From contig NZ_FTMD01000006.1 of assembly GCF_900156155.1 (NCBI RefSeq), positions 62,001-126,000 on the forward strand: 64,000 nucleotides of DNA, written 5' to 3'. Below are positions 8,516 through 16,557 of this stretch, piece after piece. The notes below the pieces were generated by a model. The model made no database searches. It worked only from the letters and a program-made list of their open reading frames with translations, and was not told the DNA's origin. Source of the DNA: Aromatoleum tolulyticum (GTDB lineage Bacteria > Pseudomonadota > Gammaproteobacteria > Burkholderiales > Rhodocyclaceae). Position numbers and translations under genes: made by a program. The number at the start of each line of letters is the position of its first letter. The stretch's first letter is position 1.

Positions 8516-10405
8516 ATGACGTGGTTGAACCGTTCCATTCTGGTTTTGTTGTTCGACTTGCTGGCGGCGTGTGCTGCCTGGTTCGGTACGTACATATTGC
8601 GGTTCAACTTCGAGTGGCCTGTCGAATACGCGGCGCAGATCGGTTTGGGCATGCTGGTGCTGCTGCCGGTTCACGGGATCGTCTGCCGTCGGGCCGGTCT
8701 CTACCGCGGCATGTGGGTGTTCGCCAGCTTGCCGGACCTCGCGCGCGTGCTGCGCGCGGTTGCAATTTCCTCCCTTTCGGTCTGGGCTTTCGTTGCGCTG
8801 TACCGTGCGCAGCCGGCCGTTCCCCGTTCGACCCTGTTGCTGTATCCGATCCTGCTGGCCGTGATTATGGCCGGCGGGCGGGTCGCCTATCGGATGTGGA
8901 AGGAGCATCGGCTCTATGGCGGACTGATCGCCAAGGGAAGGCCGGTGGTCATCGTCGGGGCGGGGCGCGGGGGCGCGATGCTGGTGCGTGAACTCCAGCG
9001 CAGTGCCGATTGGAGGGTTGTTGGTCTAGTCGATGACGACGAAAGCAAGTGGGGGCGAGAGCTTCTCGGATTGCCTGTGCTGGGTTCCGTCGAGGAGTTG
9101 CCGGAGATTCTCGCGAGCGAACGTGTACAGCATGTAATCTTGGCGATGCCTTCGGCCGCGACGCGCGTGCGGCGCCACGCGACGGATCTGGCGGTCCGGG
9201 CCGGAGCGAAGGTGTTCACCGTGCCGGGGCTCGAGGATGTGATGGGCGGCCGGGTGGCCGTGGCGTCGATTCGACGCGCGGATATCGAGGACCTCCTCGG
9301 ACGCGAGCCGGTATGGATCGATACGCCGCACGTCGAGGCCATGCTGCACGGCAAGGTTGTGCTCGTGACAGGGGCCGGCGGGTCCATCGGCGGCGAGCTT
9401 TGCCGACAGTTGTCGCGCTTTTCTCCAGCACGCGTGGTGCTCTTTGAGCAGAACGAATTTGCCCTGTACACAATAGAGCAGTGGTTTGCGCAGAATTGCC
9501 CCGAACTCGCGGTCGTTCCGCTTGCGGGCGACGTCAAGGATGCTACGCGCCTTGATGAAGTGTTTGCCGCATGGCGGCCGCAGGTCGTGTTCCACGCGGC
9601 CGCGTACAAGCATGTGCCCTTGATGGAGGTCGGCAACGCGTGGCAGGCGGTGCGCAACAACGTGCTGGGCACCTTGCGCGTGGCCGAGGCCGCCCAGCGT
9701 CATGCCGCCGAGCGCTTCGTGCTGATTTCCACCGACAAGGCGGTGAATCCGACCAACGTCATGGGGGCGAGCAAGCGGCTTGCGGAATTGCTCTGTCAGG
9801 CCATGCAGGACCGGAGCGGTTCGACCCAGTTCGAAATGGTGCGTTTCGGCAACGTACTTGGCAGCACGGGCAGCGTGATTCCGAAGTTCCAGGAGCAGAT
9901 CGCGCGCGGCGGGCCTGTGACGGTGACGCATCCGGAGATTAACCGCTACTTCATGTCGATTCCCGAGGCGGCGCAGCTCGTGTTGCAGGCAGCATCCATG
10001 GGGCGGGGCGGGGAGATATTCGTGCTGGACATGGGGCAGCCGGTGAAGATCGTCGATCTGGCTCGCAACATGATCCGATTGTCGGGTTTCTCGGAAGACG
10101 AGATCCGCATCGAGTTCACCGGCTTGCGCCCGGGCGAGAAGCTTTACGAGGAGTTGCTGGCCGACGCAGAGGAAACGCGCGAGACGCCACATCCGAAACT
10201 GCGCATCGCCCGTGCTCGTCCGGCCGTGGTGTCGCTATTGGCCGAACTGAACGCGTGGCTGACACAGAGCGGGTCGCTGACTGACGACGAGGTTCGTCGT
10301 GGTCTGCTGCGTTGGGTGCCGGAATATGTTCCCATGTACGGTCGCCCGGCCTTGCGTGTGGTCGAGGGCGAACGGAGCTTTGTGCGCGCGGGCAGCAAGG
10401 CCTGA
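8516..10405 (+). CDS. wbpM: UDP-N-acetylglucosamine 4,6-dehydratase family protein (WbpM/FlaA1-like)
   Basis: Large membrane-anchored nucleotide-sugar dehydratase of 629 residues. Four N-terminal membrane helices (about residues 5-115) are followed by a first Rossmann-like domain (VVIVGAGRGGAML near 145) and a catalytic SDR domain starting with LVTGAGGSIGGELC near residue 280. As in WbpM/FlaA1 enzymes, the usual catalytic tyrosine is Met (Met416) with Lys420 in NVMGASK. The family converts UDP-GlcNAc to the 4-keto-6-deoxy sugar, the first step to QuiNAc/FucNAc-type sugars. It normally closes O-antigen loci, as here, after the epimerase and initiating transferase. The composition is typical of the host chromosome. 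Confidence 0.9.
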   Translation: MTWLNRSILVLLFDLLAACAAWFGTYILRFNFEWPVEYAAQIGLGMLVLLPVHGIVCRRAGLYRGMWVFASLPDLARVLRAVAISSLSVWAFVALYRAQPAVPRSTLLLYPILLAVIMAGGRVAYRMWKEHRLYGGLIAKGRPVVIVGAGRGGAMLVRELQRSADWRVVGLVDDDESKWGRELLGLPVLGSVEELPEILASERVQHVILAMPSAATRVRRHATDLAVRAGAKVFTVPGLEDVMGGRVAVASIRRADIEDLLGREPVWIDTPHVEAMLHGKVVLVTGAGGSIGGELCRQLSRFSPARVVLFEQNEFALYTIEQWFAQNCPELAVVPLAGDVKDATRLDEVFAAWRPQVVFHAAAYKHVPLMEVGNAWQAVRNNVLGTLRVAEAAQRHAAERFVLISTDKAVNPTNVMGASKRLAELLCQAMQDRSGSTQFEMVRFGNVLGSTGSVIPKFQEQIARGGPVTVTHPEINRYFMSIPEAAQLVLQAASMGRGGEIFVLDMGQPVKIVDLARNMIRLSGFSEDEIRIEFTGLRPGEKLYEELLADAEETRETPHPKLRIARARPAVVSLLAELNAWLTQSGSLTDDEVRRGLLRWVPEYVPMYGRPALRVVEGERSFVRAGSKA

Positions 10406-10435
10406 CGGAGCGGTTTGCGCCGTAGCGCAATTGTG

Positions 10436-10493
10436 TGCGAATGCTGCTCCCGCAGGGAAATCGGCGTTGATTCGCGACTGAAGCAGCTCCGAC
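10436..10493. repeat. Degenerate REP-like repeat
   Basis: Positions 10463-10493 match the loop and right arm of the perfect inverted repeat at 63622-63677 with three mismatches in 31 bases (shared core GGCGTTGATTCGCG, then CTGAAGC). A second partial match, GCTGCTCCCGCAGGG, lies just before it and resembles the right end of the same unit. It therefore looks like a decayed double REP unit between the wbpM-like gene and apaH. Confidence 0.6.
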
Positions 10494-10497
10494 GCGA

Positions 10498-10503
10498 TAG
10501 AAT
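10498..10503 (+). promoter_or_regulatory. Candidate -10 element for apaH
   Basis: TAGAAT lies 35 bp before the apaH start, right after the degenerate REP sequence. No convincing -35 is seen at the standard spacing. Confidence 0.4.
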
Positions 10504-10538
10504 TTCGCGACGGACTTCTTGTAGCGCACCCGATTTTC

Positions 10539-11336
10539 ATGGCCAGTTACGCGGTAGGTGACATCCAGGGTTGTTATTCAGTGCTTCAGCGCCTGCTGGA
10601 GCGGATCGCTTTCGACCCGAAGGTGGACCGCCTGTGGGTCGTGGGCGACATGGTCAATCGCGGCCCCGAGTCCGTTCAGACGCTGCGCTTCCTGTCGGGT
10701 CTGGGAGAGGCGGCGACGATCGTGCTGGGAAACCACGATCTCTACCTCCTGATGGTAGCGGCGGGGCATAAGCGGCTGGATGACGACGACACGCTGTTCC
10801 AGGTGCTGGAGGCGCCGGATCGTGATGAGCTGTTGGCGTGGGTGGCGACCCGGCCGCTGATGCACGTCGAGGGTGATTTCGCGATGGTGCATGCCGGGCT
10901 GCTGCCGCAGTGGAGCGTGGCTCGGGCGGTGGAGCTAGCGGCGGATGTGAGTGCCGCACTGGCTGGCCCGGATGCGCAGGAATTGCTCAAGCATCTCGGA
11001 GGCAACGAGCCGGATGCGTGGTCTGAGAGCCTGATCGGGTTGGAGCGCCACCGGGTCGTCGTCAATGCGCTGACGCGCATGCGCTTCTGCAGTGCAGACG
11101 GGCGCATGGCGCTGCAGGCGAAGGGCTCGCCGATGCGCGCGCCTGCCGGCACGATGCCGTGGTTTACGACGCCCCAACGATTGAGTTCGACACACACGAT
11201 CGTCTGCGGCCACTGGTCGGCGCTGGGCTTCTACCGGGCCCCGGGCGTCATCGCGCTCGATTCCGGCTGCGTATGGGGTGGCAAGCTGACGGCGGTGCGC
11301 CTCGAGGACGGCGCCGTGTTCCAGGTTCAGGCTTAG
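10539..11336 (+). CDS. apaH: Symmetrical bis(5'-nucleosyl)-tetraphosphatase
   Basis: Metal-dependent phosphoesterase of 265 residues that splits Ap4A into two ADP in the cytoplasm. The three N-terminal metallophosphatase motifs are intact: GDIQGC (7-12), GDMVNRGPES (about 36-45) and LGNHD (about 65-69). Two further metal-binding histidines lie in MVHAGLLPQW and in VCGHWSALG. Length and termini are typical of ApaH. Its usual partner apaG is in the same window but 42 kb away and not linked. The stop is only 2 bp from the stop of the convergent plsC gene, leaving no room for a separate terminator. Confidence 0.95.
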   Translation: MASYAVGDIQGCYSVLQRLLERIAFDPKVDRLWVVGDMVNRGPESVQTLRFLSGLGEAATIVLGNHDLYLLMVAAGHKRLDDDDTLFQVLEAPDRDELLAWVATRPLMHVEGDFAMVHAGLLPQWSVARAVELAADVSAALAGPDAQELLKHLGGNEPDAWSESLIGLERHRVVVNALTRMRFCSADGRMALQAKGSPMRAPAGTMPWFTTPQRLSSTHTIVCGHWSALGFYRAPGVIALDSGCVWGGKLTAVRLEDGAVFQVQA

Positions 11337-11338
11337 GC

Positions 11339-12166
11339 TTAGGCGACCTTCTTCCCCGCTTCCTCGTTCCTGGGGCTGTGCGCAGTCACATCCCCGACGC
11401 TTGGCAATCGCGCGACGATCGCCGAGTGGGCCATGGCGGCCACGTCACGGCGGTGAATACCTTCGGTGGCGATTGGTGCCGCGACGTCGATGCGCGCGAT
11501 CAGGCGCTGCTCCCCGAGGATTTTGCCGAGGCTCTGTCCAAGAGTGAGGTCTCCGTCGTAGGCGGCCGCGCGACTGGGCTGCTCGTCGGCGCCCGCGTAG
11601 GAGAGCGCAAGCGGCTGGATCGGATGGCCGCATTCGATTGCCGGTTGCAGCAGGGCGGCGTGGAAATGCAGGATGTGGTTGCCGTCGGTGGTCGTGCCTT
11701 CCGGGAAGACTGCGACGTTGCGTCCGGCATCGAGCAGGGCGGCAATCTCCGCGTTGATGATTTTCGCGTGACCGCGGCTGCCGCGGCGCAGGAAGACGGT
11801 TTCGTTCCTGGCTGCGAGCCTGCCGATCAGCGGCCAGCCGCGCACTTCGGCCTTGGACACGAAGGCCGATGGCGCGAGGGCGTTGATGACGAAGATGTCG
11901 ACCCACGAAATGTGGTTGGCGACGAGCATGCAGCCGGGCTGGATGGCGTGTCCCGCTATCCGCAGTTCGACGCCGATGATGGCGAGCAGTCTCTGCGACC
12001 AGCGGCGACGCAGGCTGCGGTGCGTCGCATCACCGGTCAGCGGATAGACGGTGAGAACCGTGAGCAGCCCCTGCGCCAGGTGCAGCGCGAGTCGCAGGTA
12101 GCGCCATACGCGCAGCCAGCGCGGGGCGGGTGGGCTGGGGGGCGGTTGAAGGGCGTGCGTTTTCAG
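11339..12166 (-). CDS. Lysophospholipid acyltransferase (PlsC/OlsA-like), apparent CTG start
   Basis: Membrane acyltransferase of about 275 residues. The PlsC motifs are all present: ANHISWVDIF (NHxSxxD type), a FLRRGSRG segment, VFPEGTTTDG and a later proline motif (IQPLALSYAG). A hydrophobic helix near the N-terminus (LALHLAQGLLTVLTVYPL) anchors it. It follows an OlsB-like gene, so it probably acylates lyso-ornithine lipid (OlsA role); a 1-acylglycerol-3-phosphate acyltransferase role is the alternative. No ATG, GTG or TTG lies in frame between the end of olsB and the internal Met of MLVANH. The best start is CTG at 12166, overlapping the olsB stop as CTGA. The frame stays open far upstream, but that part is antisense shadow of olsB. 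Confidence 0.85.
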   Translation of the reverse strand: MKTHALQPPPSPPAPRWLRVWRYLRLALHLAQGLLTVLTVYPLTGDATHRSLRRRWSQRLLAIIGVELRIAGHAIQPGCMLVANHISWVDIFVINALAPSAFVSKAEVRGWPLIGRLAARNETVFLRRGSRGHAKIINAEIAALLDAGRNVAVFPEGTTTDGNHILHFHAALLQPAIECGHPIQPLALSYAGADEQPSRAAAYDGDLTLGQSLGKILGEQRLIARIDVAAPIATEGIHRRDVAAMAHSAIVARLPSVGDVTAHSPRNEEAGKKVA

Positions 12167-12930
12167 TCTTGGCGTTCCATGAAGTGCTTGGCGTAACGGC
12201 CGTCGAGCCGGTTCATCGATAGCAGGATGGGCAGGTCGGCGGTGTTGAAGTCGGGGTCCCACGCCGGTTCGCCGCAGATCCACGCGCCGGCGCGCAGGTA
12301 GCCCTTGACGAGCGGCGGGGCCTCGCCCGGCAGGTCGTTGCGCAGGCGCTCGAGGGGCAGCGGGCAGCGCGGGAAGACGCGGTACTCGAGCGGGGCGCCG
12401 TGCTCGTCTTTCAGGCGATTGTACAGGCTCGCGGCAGTGTGTCCGCCGTCGGCCATGCTGACGGAGGCGCAGCCGATCAGGTAATCGTAGCCGTTTTCCC
12501 GCATGTAGCGGGCCAGGCCGGCCCACAGCAGCGTGATGACGGCGCCGCTGCGGTAGTCGGCGTCGATGCACGAGCGGCCGATCTCGACGATGCGGTTGCG
12601 CAAGTGCTGCAGGCGCGTGATGTCGAATTCGTTTTCGGAGTAGTAGCCGCCGACTTTGCGCGCGGCAGCGGGCGACAGGATGCGGTAGGTGCCGACGATG
12701 CGTCCGGCAGCCTCGTCGCGCACGATCAGGTGCTCGCAGTAGGGGTCGTAGATGTCGCGGTCGACGCCCGGCGTGCGGCTCGGCAGGCGGGCGCCCATTT
12801 CGTCGGCGAATACGCGGTAACGCAGCTTCTGCGCTTCGAGGATCTCGGTTTCGCACCCCGCGAGCGCGACGTGCAGGTTGCGGTTGCGGCGTTCCGCGGT
12901 GTGCGCCTGTTTCTGAAGCATGACGTTCAT
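12163..12930 (-). CDS. olsB: OlsB-like GNAT N-acyltransferase (ornithine lipid synthesis)
   Basis: Protein of 255 residues in the OlsB/autoinducer-synthase-like GNAT group. It would use acyl-ACP to N-acylate ornithine, giving lyso-ornithine lipid in the cytoplasm. Visible family segments are EAQKLRYRVFADEMGA, DPYCEHLIVRD, VGTYRIL, YSENEFDI, EIGRSCID and LIGCASV. The next gene on the strand is a PlsC-type acyltransferase, giving the olsB-olsA order of ornithine-lipid operons. The frame extends upstream to 13155 through the divergent HIT gene, so ATG 12930 (or 12922) is chosen, just before the conserved domain, with a weak AAGG ahead of it. Substrate assignment is from family and context. Confidence 0.82.
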   Translation of the reverse strand: MNVMLQKQAHTAERRNRNLHVALAGCETEILEAQKLRYRVFADEMGARLPSRTPGVDRDIYDPYCEHLIVRDEAAGRIVGTYRILSPAAARKVGGYYSENEFDITRLQHLRNRIVEIGRSCIDADYRSGAVITLLWAGLARYMRENGYDYLIGCASVSMADGGHTAASLYNRLKDEHGAPLEYRVFPRCPLPLERLRNDLPGEAPPLVKGYLRAGAWICGEPAWDPDFNTADLPILLSMNRLDGRYAKHFMERQD

Positions 12931-12970
12931 CCTTGTTCTGGCGTGTTCCCCGCATTGTCTGAATGCTGCG

Positions 12971-12999
12971 TTGCGGTGCCATGACGAGGGCGTTACGAT
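12971..12999 (+). promoter_or_regulatory. Promoter for the HIT gene
   Basis: TTGCGG at 12971-12976 and TACGAT at 12994-12999 are spaced by 17 bp. They lie 40 bp before the HIT start and face it, in the gap between divergent olsB and the HIT gene. Confidence 0.55.
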
Positions 13000-13039
13000 G
13001 GGGTGACGAAATCGCGTTCCGTCCGCTTGGGGAGAAGCA

Positions 13040-13450
13040 ATGGAAAACTGTGTGTTCTGCCGCATCGTGAAGGGTGAGCTGCCCGCCTCAAGGGTGTTCG
13101 AGGACGAGTCGACGCTGGTGTTCATGGATTTGCAGTCGGTGAATCCCGGGCACATGCTGGTGGTCGTGAAGCCGCACCGCGCGAATGTCTATGAACTGGA
13201 TGATGAGCTGGCCGGGGCCGCATGGCGCACCGCGGCCCGCATGGCGCGTGCGGTGAAGGCTGTCGTCGGCTGCGAGGGGGTGACGTTGCTGCAGGCGAAC
13301 GAGAAGGCCGGGGCCCAGACCGTGTTCCACTTCCACATCCACGTCGTGCCGCGCTGGGAGGGCGACGGCATGGCGCTGGCGTGGCCGGCGAAGAATCCCC
13401 CGCGCGAGGCGCTCGAGGAGATGGCGGCGAAGCTGCGGGCGGCGTTGTAG
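13040..13450 (+). CDS. HIT family nucleotide hydrolase
   Basis: Small cytoplasmic protein of 136 residues with the histidine-triad motif HFHIHVVPR (HxHxHxx) near residue 100 and an N-terminal CVFCRIVKGELPAS segment with a possible metal-binding CxxC pair. Hint-type members hydrolyse nucleoside phosphoramidates; longer Fhit-type members act on dinucleoside polyphosphates. The length fits the Hint-like group. A GGGGAGAAGC ribosome-binding sequence precedes the ATG. It is followed 55 bp later by a PfkB kinase with its own promoter. Confidence 0.9.
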   Translation: MENCVFCRIVKGELPASRVFEDESTLVFMDLQSVNPGHMLVVVKPHRANVYELDDELAGAAWRTAARMARAVKAVVGCEGVTLLQANEKAGAQTVFHFHIHVVPRWEGDGMALAWPAKNPPREALEEMAAKLRAAL

Positions 13451-13469
13451 GGGCAATGCCGCAGCGCCC

Positions 13470-13475
13470 TATAAT
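13470..13475 (+). promoter_or_regulatory. -10 element for the PfkB kinase gene
   Basis: A perfect TATAAT stands 30 bp before the kinase start. TTGTAG at 13445-13450, inside the end of the HIT gene, could be the -35 with a long 19-bp spacer. Confidence 0.5.
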
Positions 13476-13505
13476 GGCGGGATTTTCCTTCCTCCGGGTA
13501 ATTGA

Positions 13506-14441
13506 ATGTCCATCCTCGTCTGCGGCTCCATGGCCTACGACACCATCATGGTGTTCCATGATCGTTTCAAGCGCCACATCCTTCCCGAACAGATCCACAT
13601 CCTGAACGTGTCGTTTCTCGTGCCGGACATGCGGCGCGAATTCGGCGGGTGCGCCGGGAACATTGCCTACAACCTGAAACTGCTGGGCGCGGATCCGCTG
13701 ATCATGGCGACCGTGGGGGACGACGCGGAGCCCTACCGCCAGCGCCTGCAGCGACTCGGGCTGCGCCAGGATCACGTGAAGCAGGTGCCGGACAGCTTCA
13801 CCGCACAGGCCTTCATCACCACCGATCTCGACGACAACCAGATCACGGCCTTCCACCCCGGTGCGATGAATCATTCGCACCTCAACCGGGTGCAGGACGC
13901 GACCGGCGTGAAGCTCGGCATCGTGTCGCCGGACGGTCGCGACGGCATGCTGAACCATGTCGCGCAGTTTGCCGACGCGGGCGTCCCCTTTGTGTTCGAT
14001 CCCGGTCAGGGGATGCCCCTGTTCTCGGGCGAGGAGCTGCTGCAATGCCTGAACCAGGCTACCTATTGCACGGTCAATGATTACGAAGCGCGCCTGCTGT
14101 GCGAGCGGACCGGGCGTTCGTTGGAGCAGCTGGCGGAAAGCGTCGAGGCGCTGGTCGTCACGCTCGGGCCCGAGGGTTCGCGCATCTATGCGGACGGTCG
14201 GTGCATCGAGATTCCATGCGTGGCGACTGATGAAGTGGTCGATCCGACCGGATGTGGCGATGCCTACCGGGCGGGTCTGCTGTACGGGATTGCAGAAGCT
14301 TACGATTGGACGCGGACCGGGCGCTTGGCGTCCCTGATGGGATCGATCAAGATCGCCAGTCGCGGGGGGCAGAATCACGCGCCGGATCGTGCTGAGATCG
14401 GCGCGCGTTATGCGAAGGTATTTGGAGAGGCACTATGGTGA
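13506..14441 (+). CDS. PfkB family carbohydrate/nucleoside kinase (adenosine-kinase-like)
   Basis: Ribokinase-fold kinase of 311 residues. The first PfkB motif region is EFGGCAGNIAYNLKLLGADP near residue 42 and the second, with the catalytic Asp and anion hole, is VVDPTGCGDAYRAGLLYG near 246-263. The enzyme should phosphorylate a hydroxymethyl group with ATP in the cytoplasm. Betaproteobacterial homologues are often named adenosine kinase, but the sugar or nucleoside cannot be settled from sequence alone. Its stop overlaps the start of the following lipoprotein gene (ATGGTGA), indicating co-translation. Confidence 0.87.
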   Translation: MSILVCGSMAYDTIMVFHDRFKRHILPEQIHILNVSFLVPDMRREFGGCAGNIAYNLKLLGADPLIMATVGDDAEPYRQRLQRLGLRQDHVKQVPDSFTAQAFITTDLDDNQITAFHPGAMNHSHLNRVQDATGVKLGIVSPDGRDGMLNHVAQFADAGVPFVFDPGQGMPLFSGEELLQCLNQATYCTVNDYEARLLCERTGRSLEQLAESVEALVVTLGPEGSRIYADGRCIEIPCVATDEVVDPTGCGDAYRAGLLYGIAEAYDWTRTGRLASLMGSIKIASRGGQNHAPDRAEIGARYAKVFGEALW

Positions 14442-14911
14442 TGGATATGAGACAGCGTGCCGTTGCGGCGGCCTTTGCCGTGGCGGTGCTTGGACTCGGG
14501 CTGGGTGGTTGCGCGACCGGTCTGGGCGGCGAGACCTACTCGCGCGGCGAAGCGCGCCGGGCGATGACGGTGCAGTACGGTGTGGTCGAATCGGTTCGCT
14601 ACGTGAAGCTCGAGGGAACCAAGACCCCGATCGGCGCACTCGGGGGTGCGGCGATCGGCGGCATTGCGGGCAGTGGCATCGGCGAAGGGCGCGGTGCGGC
14701 GATCGCGACGGTGATCGGTGCGGTCGCAGGCGGCCTTGCGGGTTCGGCGATCGAGGAGGGCGCGACGCGCTCTCAGGGCGTGGAGGTCACCGTCCGACTC
14801 GACAACAATCAGCTCATGGCGGTCGTTCAGGACGACAAGGGCGAGGATTTCCGTTCCGGCGATTCGGTTCGCGTCGTGCGCGACGGATCGACGACGCGCG
14901 TGACGCGCTGA
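14435..14911 (+). CDS. Glycine-zipper outer membrane lipoprotein (SlyB/Pcp-like)
   Basis: Protein of 158 residues. A signal peptide (about residues 6-27) ends in the lipobox LGGC, so the mature protein is lipid-anchored from Cys28. The middle holds a glycine-zipper pair (IGALGGAAIGGIAGSGIGEGRGAA, then VIGAVAGGLAGSAIEEG), the 2TM glycine-zipper pattern of SlyB-type outer membrane lipoproteins. The role is probably structural in the outer membrane; no enzyme motif is seen. The start overlaps the kinase stop; ATG 14441 and 14447 are alternative starts. Confidence 0.85.
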   Translation: MVMDMRQRAVAAAFAVAVLGLGLGGCATGLGGETYSRGEARRAMTVQYGVVESVRYVKLEGTKTPIGALGGAAIGGIAGSGIGEGRGAAIATVIGAVAGGLAGSAIEEGATRSQGVEVTVRLDNNQLMAVVQDDKGEDFRSGDSVRVVRDGSTTRVTR

Positions 14912-14935
14912 GGCTGGCGCCGGACAGGGTTCCGA

Positions 14936-15328
14936 TCAGCCGAGCAGGACCAGTCCCCACACACAGGCAAGATTGACGAGCGCGAGAAGGACGGCGGCGC
15001 TGCCGATGTCCTTCGCCCGCTTGGCGAGCAGGTGGCGTTCGAGGGAAACGCGGTCGACGGTCGCCTCGATCGCCGAATTGATCAGCTCCACGATCATCAC
15101 GAACAGTACGCTGCCGATGAGCAGGGCTTTGCCCGCTCCGGTGACGGGCATGAACAGCGCAAGCGGGATGAGAACCGCGGCAAGGATGCACTCCTGGCGG
15201 AAGGCGTCCTCGTGTCGGAAGGCTGCGCTCAGCCCGTCGAATGAATAACGCAGGGCGTTGAACAGGCGGGTGAGTCCGGTCTTGCCCTTGAACGGGCTTT
15301 CGTGATGCTCGCGGTGCGGCTGGGTCAT
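14936..15328 (-). CDS. dgkA: Diacylglycerol kinase
   Basis: Small integral membrane kinase of 130 residues with three hydrophobic helices (about 50-68, 72-92 and 110-129) and the family signature VELINSAIEATVDRVS near residue 84. It phosphorylates diacylglycerol released during membrane-derived glycan and lipid turnover. The N-terminal FKGKTGLTRLFNALRYSFDGL amphipathic region is typical. The start is ATG 15328; the upstream frame inside the zinc-ribbon gene is not used. It follows the zinc-ribbon gene by 20 bp on the same strand and is convergent with the lipoprotein gene. Confidence 0.94.
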   Translation of the reverse strand: MTQPHREHHESPFKGKTGLTRLFNALRYSFDGLSAAFRHEDAFRQECILAAVLIPLALFMPVTGAGKALLIGSVLFVMIVELINSAIEATVDRVSLERHLLAKRAKDIGSAAVLLALVNLACVWGLVLLG

Positions 15329-15348
15329 GGGGTGGTGTCGCGTGAGTG

Positions 15349-16557
15349 TCAGGGGTAGAAGGCGTAGATCCGGTATCCGGTCGCGCCCAAGCCGTCCGCC
15401 GAAAAGGGCAGGGTCACGGCGATGTCGCGTCCGGCGGCAAAACCCTGTTCGAGATCTGCGCCCGGAAACCAGTCCTGTGGCGTGAGTACGCGCCGCACGA
15501 GAGGACGATCCCGCGCGTCGGTCAGGGTCAGTTCGAGGTGCGGCCAGGCCAGCGGATGGGGGGCGCGGTTGCGGATCGTCGCGTTCAGCACGAGGTTGGC
15601 CGCCTTGCCGGGCTCGGACTGCAAGTCCGAGGATTCGACGCTGATCAGGCCGGCGATGTGCGGCAGTCCGACTTTGCAGCCCAGGGCGTGGCATGCGTTT
15701 ACCAGCGTGGGCCGCAAGGACGGCCATTCCCGTGCGAGGTCGGCGCGGAAAAGATAGAGCATCTGCGCCGCGAGCATCCCGCTCAGCAGGCCGATGGCGA
15801 GGCCGGTGAGGCCGCGACGGGCAGGAGGGCGCGCCGGCGGTGCGTAGTCTGCAAACTCGTCTTCGGTATCCGTCGGCGGTTCGGTGAGCGCGGGCGTGGA
15901 TTCTTCGGCAGGGAAGTCTTCTTCGGGGCGTGGCGGCGTCGGGATGCCCGGCTCGATCCTGTCGGGTGAGGTGGAAAGACCCATCAGGGTGTCGGGCGCG
16001 GCCTCTCCGGCAGGTTCCGGCTGCTCGCGATGATCGGTGTCCCGCCACGACCGGCCGCCGTCATGGTAGACGGGCCTGCGGGGGCCTTCTTCGCTCGGGC
16101 GCTTGGGTCCGGGGCGCGATCGGTCTGTCTCGGCGGGTGCCAGCTGCGCGTCGATTGCCGGGTTGATGTTCTCCTGATCCGCAGATGGCACCCCCGCCGC
16201 TTGGCGAACGTCCTCGGCGGTATCGGGCGGAAATACTGGCTCCCGCGTGCGTTCCTCGGGTTCCTGACGCGGACCGCTTGCCGCGCGCTGGGGGACGAGC
16301 GCGTCGGGCAATTCGAAGTCGAGCTGGTCCGAGAACGTGTCTGCCGCCTTGTCTTCGAGTACGAAGAAGCGGTCGGAGCGGTCCGGTGCCGGTTCGGGCG
16401 TCCTGGGCGCTGCGGGAGGGGTTGCGTCCTCGATCAGGTTGTCCAGCGCGTCGAACGGGAGCAGGCAGCTGCCGCAGCGCACCTGCCCGTGGTGTGCGCG
16501 CAACTGCTCGCTCCGCACCCGGAATACCGTGTGGCAGGCCGGGCAGCGGGCGAGCAT
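15349..16557 (-). CDS. Zinc-ribbon and DUF3426 domain membrane protein
   Basis: Protein of 402 residues. The N-terminus is an MJ0042-type zinc ribbon (Cys5, Cys8, Cys28, Cys31 in CPAC and CGSC). A long Pro/Glu/Ala-rich low-complexity region (about 45-240) follows, then one membrane helix (about 247-268, GLAIGLLSGMLAAQMLYLF), then a DUF3426 domain of about 130 residues with VNACHALGCKVGLPHI. The ribbon should therefore be cytoplasmic and DUF3426 periplasmic. The function is unknown. The start codon overlaps the prmA stop (ATGA), so it belongs to the accB-accC-prmA transcription unit. Confidence 0.85.
   Translation of the reverse strand: MLARCPACHTVFRVRSEQLRAHHGQVRCGSCLLPFDALDNLIEDATPPAAPRTPEPAPDRSDRFFVLEDKAADTFSDQLDFELPDALVPQRAASGPRQEPEERTREPVFPPDTAEDVRQAAGVPSADQENINPAIDAQLAPAETDRSRPGPKRPSEEGPRRPVYHDGGRSWRDTDHREQPEPAGEAAPDTLMGLSTSPDRIEPGIPTPPRPEEDFPAEESTPALTEPPTDTEDEFADYAPPARPPARRGLTGLAIGLLSGMLAAQMLYLFRADLAREWPSLRPTLVNACHALGCKVGLPHIAGLISVESSDLQSEPGKAANLVLNATIRNRAPHPLAWPHLELTLTDARDRPLVRRVLTPQDWFPGADLEQGFAAGRDIAVTLPFSADGLGATGYRIYAFYP

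Noticed and set aside
11159-12196. Plus-strand open frame covering the end of apaH and plsC
   Set aside because: Antisense to plsC, which has all acyltransferase motifs on the minus strand.
11339-12982. Possible 547-residue fusion of olsB and plsC
   Set aside because: The upstream part of this frame is olsB read out of frame and shows no similarity to it; olsB has its own intact frame and stop.
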